This document shows, piece by piece, positions 11,501-23,500 of a stretch of DNA of 24,769 nt; the first letter of the stretch is position 1, and every line of letters starts with the position of its first letter. The translations under genes were made by a program, and so were the position numbers. The notes below the pieces were generated by a model that had not been told where the DNA came from, ran no database searches, and saw only the letters and a program-made list of their open reading frames with translations. Source of the DNA: Saccoglossus kowalevskii (Eukaryota; Hemichordata; Enteropneusta; Harrimaniidae); contig NW_003137828.1 of NCBI RefSeq assembly GCF_000003605.2, forward strand, positions 818,363-843,131. Direction: 5' to 3'.

Positions 11501-14500
11501 AATTAGTGCATTAATTTAGCTGTCAGAAAATGAAGTCAAAATATAAACAATGTCGAAGAAGGACATAATAAAAACAAAAGCTAACACACAGTGCAAGGCA
11601 CCACCTGAGGGCAGTATAACTCACCATGATGTTTTTCTTGGTAATTGTAGACATAAAGTCAACAATACTGGCACCAAAAACGATTGGCCTAGGCTTAATA
11701 TCAGAGTATCTCTTATACAATTTTTTGTTATCATCCTTATTTCTATTATTATCTTTTCCATTTGTTTTCATGAGTTTAGAAAGTTCATATGCAATATGAC
11801 TTCCAACTTTTGCATTATTTCTGATCAGTGCAATATCTGAATGTTGTTAATAAGGAAGAAAAAAAATGCTGTTTTAAATTACACATTCATATACAATGCC
11901 TGCTTAGAGTTAATATTGAAATTACACGGAATAAACAATGCCAAATACATGTATATTTGTCTGGCTTTTTTGGACATAACAACTCTGGCAGTAAATACAG
12001 GTCAGTTGAGTAAGCTAGAATGTATTCATTCACTTTCAAAGTGATAAACATAGTAAAACTGTATATAATTGTCTGACTTGGCAACTTTTTGACTATCTGC
12101 TATTTGACAATGGTGTGTTGTAGATTACTAAAAGTATTTTGTTTAATATAAAGATACATATATTGTTTAAACCTGAGATTCAGTGTGGATTTTTTTTTCT
12201 ATTGTGGTTTATCTGTGAATGTTTTCCATTTATTTTCTGCTGTGCCAGACTTTCTTAGCATTTTTTTTTACAATCACGATAATTTACATAGTCTTAGCTT
12301 AGGTTACTCCGTGAAAAGTCATCCATGCATGCTAATTGACAATATGTACCTATGACAGTAAATGTATTGCAGACAAATTTGTTTATGACAAACGTTTTGC
12401 CATTACTATGACTTTCCTTCACTTCAATACAAACAAGCCAAATAGAAAACAAGCCAACATTCATAATGCGTACAGAAGCCTGTATTGTTTTTAAGTGTTC
12501 TCAGTGTTCAGTACAAATCATATCTAGATATACTTGTGTGCAGACAATATATCTAGTGTGGAATTGGTGTGGTCCTTTGCCAATCTTAAAAAAAATACAA
12601 CATGCACCTGTAGCCCAATATGCATTATCAGGATTTGAATGAAATCACCAAGAAACAGTTCTTGACACGGTTACAAACTGCAATTTCAGACTTTTTAGAC
12701 AAAACGGCCATCAATTCGACAAATCTAATCGAAAAATAACAGGACCTATTGTATACCTATTAGTATAAGAATTGGCATAAGCATGAACATAAAAATGTAA
12801 TGACCATTGGTCGGCCATTTTTCTCAAATCTTAAAAGAATATGGTGTGCATCTGTAACCTAGAAAGCAATATCATGATGCAAAGTTTAAATATAATCACC
12901 CATTCATCACGAAAAGCAGTCCGAGACACGTTTAAAGACCAAAATCTAAACGTGGTACATAGAACACATACCCCAGACCATTCGTCCCGGTGTTATCGCT
13001 ATCGCCACACGAGACTCCAGCTTGTCTCCTATACAATTTTCCTTCCGCCCACTTAATTTTAATATTCATATGACCTTTGCACTGACATCGATAGCCAATC
13101 GCATTCGACCGCGGACGTCACTCTAAATAAACAACTGAATAAATTAATATACCATATTTGGAAGATAGCANNNNNNNNNNNNNNNNNNNNNNNNNNNNNN
13201 NNNNNNNNNNNNNNNNNNNNNNNNNNNNNNNNNNNNNNNNNNNNNNNNNNNNNNNNNNNNNNNNNNNNNNNNNNNNNNNNNNNNNNNNNNNNNNNNNNNN
13301 NNNNNNNNNNNNNNNNNNNNNNNNNNNNNNNNNNNNNNNNNNNNNNNNNNNNNNNNNNNNNNNNNNNNNNNNNNNNNNNNNNNNNNNNNNNNNNNNNNNN
13401 NNNNNNNNNNNNNNNNNNNNNNNNNNNNNNNNNNNNNNNNNNNNNNNNNNNNNNNNNNNNNNNNNNNNNNNNNNNNNNNNNNNNNNNNNNNNNNNNNNNN
13501 NNNNNNNNNNNNNNNNNNNNNNNNNNNNNNNNNNNNNNNNNNNNNNNNNNNNNNNNNNNNNNNNNNNNNNNNNNNNNNNNNNNNNNNNNNNNNNNNNNNN
13601 NNNNNNNNNNNNNNNNNNNNNNNNNNNNNNNNNNNNNNNNNNNNNNNNNNNNNNNNNNNNNNNNNNNNNNNNNNNNNNNNNNNNNNNNNNNNNNNNNAAT
13701 CGTCTTTCCAATTTGATCCAGTGCGACGTTGTGAAAGGAGCGACTCTGTCGTCTCATCTATGTCTAGTTTGTAAGAGAAAGATTGATAGCGCAGAATTAA
13801 AATCCGCCAATAATGTAAAACAGTGGCGTGAAATTGTCAGTCATTCTAATATCTCCCAACCTGTGAACGAAAGGGTTAAGCGTGCTGCCTTGAAATCGCC
13901 TGCCAAAACTAAAATGGCGCGTGTCACGTGACTTTGTTTACTAAAGATAGCGTGGGCGTTTGATTGACACTCAACTCATTAGTATTCCACCAATCACAGC
14001 TACATCTACTTTCTGGATGTGCGCAGTCAAATTGTATAGGAGACAAGCTGGAGTCTCGTGTGGCGATAGCGATAACACCGGGACGAATGGTCTGGGGTAA
14101 TAGAACACAGTAATGATATTGGTTATTCCTGCAAAGGATACTTGCATCCAAGGATTTGCCCTCAGTAAGTTCATTCACCCTTTCCAGTATGAATGGTGTC
14201 ACCTCCTTTCCTACAATACCATTCTTTCTGTAATTAAAATGATATATACATATTTGATAAAAACCTGTTCAAAATATACCGCAAAGAGATTGGTTAAACT
14301 TAAAAGTGAACATATATGTATAATTTGTAAAAAACAAGCAGCCAGTCGGCTGAGATAGCTCCGCTGTTCGCAATGCATATTTCAATGAAAGAACAGAAGA
14401 TATCATTAGAAAATGAACAATATGTATAGTATCAAATCAATGGGACTTGCTGTTTTCAACAAGAATTCAAGAATATCACTTTTCACCAAAAATGACAAAA

Positions 14501-17500
14501 ATAATCATCAAAATTAGAGAATTGAAGATATCATCACGAAATGAACAAATCTGAGAGAGGTCCACATGTAGTACCTATATATGTAATATCAAAGTAATTG
14601 GACTTACGGTTTTTAACAAGAAGTCGAAAATATCACTTTTTACCAAAAATTACAAAAATATTCACCAAAATTAGAGAATTGAAGATATCAACATGAAATG
14701 AACAAACTAAGAGAGGTCTACCCAAGGTACATATACATCAAGTATCAAAGCATTCAGGCTTGTAGTTTTCAAGAAGAAGTCGAAAAAGTAAAACATTGAC
14801 ACGAACGACGACGGACAATCACTCATATGATAAGCTCCGCTTGACAAAGTCGACAGCAGAGCTAAAAAGGGAGACTCGTGACACCCACTTGTAGTTTGCA
14901 GAGACTTGGTATTATTCTCACCAATATCATTACGAATTTACGGTATAACCAATAAACTGTTGACAATTTTCTACTCTTTACAAAGAATGATTCTTATCAA
15001 TATTAGCAAGAATAATATTATCAAGTTTTACCAACTTAGAGACCAACTGTTCACTCTAATCTCACACTTTCAACAATAATGACAGTCTTTCCTATATACG
15101 GAACACCTGTCACAGCTGAATATCATAGAACTGAGCAAAAATTAAAGTAAAAGCATTCACTGGAGAAATAATTGATTTACATATTGAGTATTTTTATGAA
15201 TAGGTCTATGAAAAGTGGGAAACAAAATTGGAATATAATGAGACGGAAAACACAATATTTCTACTGAGTATACCAGTGACGCTAGAAATGTGAGATCATG
15301 ACAATTTTCACATTTTAAAGATTATTGGTGATTATCACTGCTGAAAAAATTCTTAAAATATTTTATGATTTGACAGGCTTGAGAAATTTTACAAATATTT
15401 CTTGTGAAATTAATTAAAAGCAGTTTAGAGTATTCAAGCAACTGGTTATCTGGTGCATTTGTTGAAAAAGAGTAAAATAAAGAAATATTTGATTTTTATG
15501 AAAAATAAAATAATTTACCTAATGAGTACAACTAAACATAACATGGTTATAGACAGTTCAGACAATATTTAAAAATAAAAAATTTTATTAGAAATAAGTA
15601 AGCTGTTTTTCTGACTGTTTGTTTGTTTGTTTGCTTGCTTGCTTTTCTTTTCATATCTTAAGACTTTATTGCTGTACACTAATAAGTTGTGTTCACGTTA
15701 CACGAAGTAGGGGCTAAGATTTAAGCTGATTAAGGCTTATCTAGCATATTTGCATTTCGGCTAGACCCAATTGCGTCCACGCACAGGGAGGGCCAGTCGT
15801 TAGCACGGGCTAAGGGGTGCCATTAGTCGATGACCTTTGGTGAAGTGACGTGCACAGGAACGCGAGAGAAGACGGACCCAACTTATTTGGATGCACAGAA
15901 ACAGTATACAACGGCGTAACAGAATACAGAGTTTTATTAATGCATGTCGTAGACAGCGAACCAAATTTGTTTTGTCTACAATTGGAGCTGCTGTACGCTC
16001 TACTACAGCGACCGATCAGTGTGGAAGTGAGCGCGGAGTAATGACTGGTGGAATAGAGTCGTTATACGAACATGGGACAATGCAATATTCCTCGAAAACT
16101 TCAGGTCTGTTAACTTTGGGAATGAGAAAGTTGGACGTATTTGATCACGTGTATAATTTTCACACCCAAAGGTCACCGCAGAGGGCGCTTAGCCCTGGGA
16201 TAAGCTTTCGCGCAGACTTCGTTAGCCCGTGCTAAGGGTCTAGACCGCGTCTTAAATTCGAATGAGATTTAACCCGTACTTAGCATTCCTTAGCCCGTTC
16301 ATGCACGTTTTCTTAGCACGGGCTAAGGAATTTGACCTCTTAGCCCGTGCTAAGGAACTGTGCGTGAACGCAACTATAGAAATGTTTATTTTTTAATCTG
16401 GACCATTTTGCTGATAATCTAGTCTAGTTAAATAATGTTACAGCTGATATAGAAATTACAGTGTTTCCATAGTTCCTACAATTGACAGAGTCCACTCTTT
16501 AAATAGTAAACATTAAGGTAGAAGCCTACTCGTGATTTCAAAAACACAGAATTTCCTAATTTTTTAATATATTGTACTTCCAGGCAATATAAGAATATTG
16601 ACTTTGAAAAAAATGGGGGTCACCAGGTTAATTTTCGAGAAAATCATGGTTGTATTTTAGTGGATAGCGGTCATTTTGGCAGTATTATAGTGCTTTTACC
16701 ATAAGTTCCTATGGCAGAGATATTATGGCATATCTCAAATTGTAGGCTGGTGACATAGGCTTTTTGTTTTCCTGAATTTTTTCAAAAATCTGTGTTTTAA
16801 AAAGTGTTGAAAAATGCAATTTTTGTTTAACATTGCGCTCTATGGAATTGTTCTAAAAATAGCTATTTTTGAAAAAATGTAGTACAAGTTTCTCAAAATA
16901 CGTCACTGTAACACACAATAGAATGCTATGTTATGGTGCCATGGGATAATAGCCTCATGATTTTACATAATAAACCAATAAACATTGTCATGTGATTTAT
17001 GACAAAATTTCTCATAAAATATGAGTAGGCTTCTACCTTAAAGGTCAACTTACTGTGCCTCTTCAACCGATTGTTGAATTGCGGCATCTATCAGTTCTCC
17101 TAAATCAGAATCTTGTTTTGGTATAGGCACTCCAATTAACATTCCACTGTTCAAACCAAGGCTAAGATTACGTTCTAAAATAAAGAAAATATATTAGGTG
17201 AAGTAGACTGATCACTTATCACACATTTGTTATACAATAATTGTGGCCTATTAACATAAAATGCATAGTCTGAATCGCATGATTCTGGCCATTCAAAACC
17301 GGCCCACAAACCCGTGCGTGATTGTGTTTGGAAAAGCTTTATTTAACTGCAGTTAGATTAAGTCATTTGATTGAGCTGGCGCCACCAATCAGCATTGCTG
17401 TACCATAAATGTGAATGTCTGGGGTCATCACAGTTTAAAACAATGGTAGCATGTAGGCTTTGCACTGATTCACTGAGAGTCAAGAACAGGTTTAAAATTT

Positions 17501-20500
17501 TTTTTATTCCAACGTTGAAAATTGCTTGTGGGCAAGTGGATGAAGACGATTGAATGTCTAAATATTTGTGCAAACTGTGTTGTCAGTTTAATATTGACAT
17601 AACATATTGACTTGCTCATATGGTCTTTGTTGCAGCAAACACATCATTTTCCTCAGATACATCACTAAACGCTTTCTTTTGATGATCAGTAAGCTCGTTC
17701 ACAGAGCAAAAAGCTAGCAACACGATTTCTATATCCTGCCATTTTAATTTCACCAAGTACTAGTATGTGTCGTCTCTATCGTGAGTTCTGATTGGGTAAT
17801 GCAAATGAGCCCAAGTGAATTTTATAATCGCTTGAGGGGCGTGCGACATACAGTGAATCATGGTGAAATCTGCCAAGGGCTAATTTTGAGGCTTCGGCCG
17901 AATAAATGGTCCTTGGCTGGCGAGGATGCATAAAATGATTATATCTAATTATTATTTGGTAATACCTATCATTTTTGCTGCTTCTTGTGGTGTTTTTAAA
18001 TTATATGGTACTGTGTATCCACTATTTGGTGTAAAAAACGCTGGAAATTCTTTGTTCTTTCCATATGCTGCAACAGTTACTCCTTCAGTCTCCTAAAGAA
18101 GTAAATAACAAAAAATAAAACTAAACAGTAAAAAATCTACCTAGAAATAACCCATTGCAGAATGAGGCCTGTAAATGGGAAGTCAAGGCAAACAAAACAA
18201 TGCTTCCATAAGAAAGAGTTCAATAAATGTAGGAGAATGCAATTTCCAGTTTTTTTATATCACTTTTCATTCCTAGATATTAAACTTTTCATCAGTGTTA
18301 TGTAGTCCGCCATCATGATTCTCCAGCAAAGGATTGTAGGTAAAGTGTGACATCATATCCTCTGTTAAGAAAAAATGAGATAATGCTTGACTTGACTTTT
18401 CTTTTAATAGTCATGCCCTAAACTTGATGTATTTTTGCATAATAACTCACCAATTACTCCAACCAGTGTTTTCCCAATATCCAATATTAACTCACCAATT
18501 ACTCCAACCAGTGTTTTCCCAATATCCAATATTAACTCACCAAATACTCCAGTGTTTTCTCAATATCCAATATTAACTCACCAATTACTCCAACCAGTGT
18601 TTTCCCAATATCCAGTATTAACTCACCAAATACTCCAGTGTTTTCCCAATATCCAATATTAACTCACCAAATACTCCAGTGTTTTCCCAATATCCAATAT
18701 TAACTCACCAAATACTCCAGTGTTTTCCCAATATCCAATATTAACTCACCAATTACTCCAACCAGTGTTTTCCCAATATCCAATATTAACTCACCAATTA
18801 CTCCAACCAGTGTTTTCCCAATATCCAATATTAACTCACCAAATACTCCAGTGTTTTCCCAATATCCAATATTAACTCACCAAATACTCCAATGTTTTCT
18901 CAATATCCAATATTAACTCACCAAATACTCCAGTGTTTTCCCAATATCCAATATTAACTCACCAAATACTCCAATGTTTTCCCTATATCCAATATTAACT
19001 CACCAAATACTCCAATGTTTTGCCAATATCCAATATTAACTCACCAAATACTCCAGTGTTTTCCCAATATCCAATATTAACTCACCAAATACTCCAATGT
19101 TTTCCCAATATCCAATATTAACTCACCAAATACTCCAGTGTTTTCCCAATATCCAATATTAACTCACCAAATACTCCAGTGTTTTCCCAATATCCAATAT
19201 TAACTCACCAAATACTCTAGTGTTTTCCCAATATCCAATATTAACTCACCAAATACTCCAGTGTTTTCCCAATATCCAGTATTGATTTAATACCAGCTGA
19301 AACAACAGCCATAGGTGTTCGTCCAAGTTCAATCAAATCAGCACTAATGTCCATCGCTGAAAAAAAATAGTTTTTCCACTTAAACAAATAAGATGTTTGG
19401 TGATATCTGTTTGAGGGTCTTGTTCAATGTCAAGAGTGCATTGAAACTTTAACTTTTTGAATCCAAATGTCTACTTTAACAAAATATATAAAATACAAAA
19501 AATACAAAAATGTATATATTGCATATTAATTTTTCCATACTTTTACAAACATTTTCAGCAAAAATTAATTCCAACTAAAATAAAGTATTTATAGTATATT
19601 GGTAATATTCATTCAAACATTTCTGAATTCTGTCAAGACAACAGTATTCAAGTGGCTGATCTTCAAAGTTGATCGCATATCCTGGTCACTACTTTAATAA
19701 TACCTTTTTAAAATATTCATCAAGGTAAACTAAAGCATAAACATGCAGTTCTGGCTTTTCTCAGGATTCAACCAATTACGAAACAAACACTAAGTAGAGT
19801 GTGCAGAAATGGCACAGTTGAATTATGCAAATGTTGAATACTGTGAAATACTTTATTTTAGCTGGAATTAATTTTCGCTAAAAAGATTTTATTGGTGTTT
19901 TGCATGTTATTTGACAAGTTGAATGTAAAGTATAGGAAACAGGTATATTCGATGGATTTTATTTTCATTGAATCATTCCCAGTGAAAATAAAGTATTGTA
20001 CAGTAAGCCACTGCACTTTAGAAGTGGAAGTTATAATTTAGCTGATCTTTTCTTTCTTTTTCTTAAAAAGATGTATTATAATAATAATTATCAACAAAAT
20101 TTCAGAATTTATGCCTTTGCTCATTGTATGCCCCATTATATATGCTCCACAATTATTTGGTTTGTGTTTTCATGAGGGGGTGAAATAGACTACAATATAA
20201 ACACAGTCAAGTACAATAGCGAAATTTGCTGAAGTGATCAGCAACATAGATTTTCTTTCAGTTTTGCACAATTTTGGGAGAACCTACCTCCCCCAAAAGT
20301 TGTGACATCTTTCAATCTGAAGTATATCCATTTTTAATAGGCCTTAGCTTAATAACTTATAAAACCTATGATTTGCAGCCATCTTACCAGTGATGAGCAA
20401 GGAACTGTGTCTCTGATAAGGATGTATGTCACGTTTCATTTTTTTATGGTGTTTCAAGCAAGTAGAATAAGCAACTTACTTGATTCTGCCCCTCTATGCA

Positions 20501-23500
20501 CACCACCTATACCCCCTGTGACAAATACATGAATCCCAAACTTGTGAGCAGCAACCATGGTACCGGACACTGTGGTTCCTCCCATTAAGCCCTAAAGGGG
20601 AAATGATTCAGATTGAATAGATCATATCATATCTAACTTAATTGCTCATCAAAAAATCTTCTATTATTTTTTCTGTTACATTTACAGATTGATATTTTAA
20701 GCAAAAAGAAGATAATTCTAATATATTAGGGAACAATAGAATAATACTTATTAAATATTTTTTTTGTTTTGTGGTTATAAGGTAGTTATTTCTTGATATT
20801 AATTCCGATCTAACAATGTGTTGTGTGGATGCAAGTGATCACACAGTTCTATCGTGATAAGAATCTTGTAAAATTTTTTATCAAGAACATTTACACATTT
20901 CAAGTTTGTTAAATCATATATAATCACAGGGAAACATGTATTTTGATAGATTAATGAAGACTTGCTATGTGTCTGTCAATTGACCTACATTCATGCTGAC
21001 TTTGTAAAAAAAAAAAAAATAACCTACCTTTGATAATACCAGTGATAAATCCCTTCTGGAAACTTTAACACAATTATCATATGTGGATAGTGTTTCTAAC
21101 TGTGTTTCTGTCAAACCGATATGTATTTTTCCATGTAACACGGCAATGGTGGCAGGAACACAATGATTTTCTCTCACTACGGATTCTACCAACAGTGCTG
21201 TCCTGAGAAAAAGGATGAAGAAATTAAAAAGAATCAAAAACATGTAAAATCCACTTTTCGATAGTTTTATGTTGTATGGATGGTTAGCTGTAGAGGAAAG
21301 AAGATTGCAAGAAATATTCCCGCCATTATCTCCTTGCTGAAACAAGGACACATCAATTTTAAATCAAATCAAATAAATAATGTGCATAAGTAATTTACAC
21401 AAGTATAATTATAAACAGACAACACCATATTTGATTGAAATTGGTCCAGGTGCACCAGAAATGGTTGACGACATGTTGAAACAAAATGTGTATAACTTGT
21501 CTTTGTACTTAATGTACTGTACTGTGACTTATCCATCAAAGCATGTTTGAGAAATGATTGAAGACACATCAAAATAAAACAGATGGTCATTACGAATTAA
21601 ATCCAGGGATTGTTTTAAACAAGGGAACAGAGGCGCAGCGCCCTCATGCCATGGCAGTGCGTCCCCTTACGGTGGGGAGTAGATTCTCTGGCAACAATAA
21701 CATTCTGAATGACCAGGGATCACATGTGGCCACAGTCTTCAACTATGATCTGTCTGATAGTAATTTTGGCCCCAAGGAAGCCATAGAATGCTCCATTTTA
21801 ACTCCACACCCTGGTAGGGAGAACCCTATCTCCCCCACTTGGTGGCGCCACTGAATTTCAGTGCTCCCTCTCGCAGTTTTTTTCTATAAAAAAAAACTGA
21901 AATCACAAAACATTGTAATGCACATCAGTAACCAATTACAATGTATATGTGATGTTCATAAAATGTAATGTAAAATCGATCATAACATGCATTTTATTGA
22001 ATTTAAGGAAAATGGCCACCAGTCAGTAAGATTGTATCAAAATACTAAAATACTTAAGGATCATGCAACTTATGTGTTGCCTTTGTACACAATTTAAATA
22101 AAATCTGTGAAAGTGCATTTGTGTATCTGACAAGACAACTATTGGGTCAATTTGAATGAAATCACAAAAGAAGATGATGTGCATCAATGTCCCAACATGA
22201 GAGATGTCAATGCCAACTTTGAATGAATAAAAAGCTTAGAGCCATGCATGCCTGAAAAATAGTTGATTACATGTCAAATTGTTGATTGAAATTGAACAAA
22301 ATCAATCCAGACATGTCGGAGAAATGATGTCAGATGGAATGGAACCACAAGACACAAGTCTCAGTTCTGCACTACATCTAACAGGAACTAGTAATACTGT
22401 TATTGCAAGAATATGGAAAGGTATTTACTCAGGCAGTACAGGATCACATCACCCAATAACTGTACTGTCCCTGTGTATGCTGTATTATTGTGACAAACTC
22501 ATAGCATACCTTAGATTGTGTGGATATGGCATCCCATGTGTAATGATGGTGCTTTCTAATGCCACAACTGGCTTACCCACAGATATTGCTTCACTTATTT
22601 CAGAATGGACACAAAACACACCTGTAATAAAACAAAACAGAAATAGTTTCATTCATTTATTCAATTCAATAAGGACAGATTGAGTACACCAAATCAAGCA
22701 TATAATTGTTTTCTGTGCTGTTAAATGAAATTACCAAATGTAAACATTAAACAAACAAAAAATATATTTCCATAACTCAAAGTTTGGTTAAATTTAAGTT
22801 TGAGTGATTGAATTTGGATGTTCATCAAAAACAAAAATATAAGTTGCCTGTAAGTTCGGACATCATGTTACAATACGGACATGATACGTTTTGCAAAAGT
22901 GTTCTAAAATATGGGTGTGGCCATTTCTGTAACACAATGTTTCTAAAACTTGATGCCCATAACTAAATAATTCATTATCTCCATCATGTTATACTGTCAC
23001 ATTGGTGCAATGACACATTTATCGCTTTAGATTGTTATGAAACACATGTAGATTTCAAGTTCATATCACCAAGATGAATATCTAAAAACACTTGATTGAT
23101 TCATATCCACTGTGTTTACTTGATCAAAAGTTGACCAGCCATGCCAATCAGATATCATATGATACTACACTTCTGAATACCAGTATTTGCAATCACATAA
23201 TACAATGTAAAATTGAAATTCGCTATTATCGAAATTGCAGTATGGTCTGTTGGCATTGATTTCGCTGGATAAAGTTTTATTAGAAAGATTATATAGGTAA
23301 AACAAGTACTGAGATAGTTTTAACAGCCTTCATAATGATAATAAACAAATGAAAATAAATATGCAGGTCTATTTTTTAATGGTGAAACAATGAACTCATT
23401 CATATTCATGACCTGTTTTTTTTTTATGGCCATCACTGATTTTTACTCTAAAACCAACCAGTTCACAGTATGTATCATAAGATATATATAATCACCATTT

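Larger units (their letters stand above)
12959..14109. mobile_element. DNA transposon with 71-bp perfect TIRs and 10-bp target duplication
   Basis: The termini at 12969-13039 and 14029-14099 are perfect inverted copies starting TACCCCAGACCATTCG. They are flanked by identical direct repeats ATAGAACACA at 12959-12968 and 14100-14109. Long termini and a 10-bp target duplication fit Mutator-like (MULE) transposons, but no transposase is visible. The interior holds a 527-base run of N and an open frame ending at 13931. The element lies in intron 8, ending 32 nt from the exon 8 donor. The TIR identity suggests recent insertion. Confidence 0.9.

Noticed and set aside
13059-13757. Long ORFs spanning the N gap on both strands
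   Set aside because: Their length is created by unknown bases. Only the plus-strand part from 13698 to 13931 has readable, protein-like content.
14142-14219. Alternative exon 8 start at the nearer TATTGTAG
   Set aside because: It would break the reading frame from exon 7 and remove GIVGKE, which aligns with the family. The TTAATTACAG acceptor keeps both.
16513-17041. Firm assignment to piggyBac
   Set aside because: The TTAA target fits, but the terminal bases are not the usual CCC/GGG and no transposase is present.
18435-18662. A 75-codon plus-strand frame encoding a repetitive peptide
   Set aside because: It lies antisense in the minisatellite and exists only because the 45-bp units keep frame. 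The biological sense is the minus-strand exon end and donor.
18442-19281. CRISPR-like array
   Set aside because: The units are contiguous with no unique spacers, and the context is an animal intron.
21558-21854. A 98-codon plus-strand ORF in intron 2
   Set aside because: It covers a repeat-like patch with internal palindromes. The translation resembles no family I know.
22279-22683. A 134-codon plus-strand ORF
   Set aside because: It is antisense to exon 2, whose minus-strand reading is a strongly conserved PsuG block with proper splice sites.
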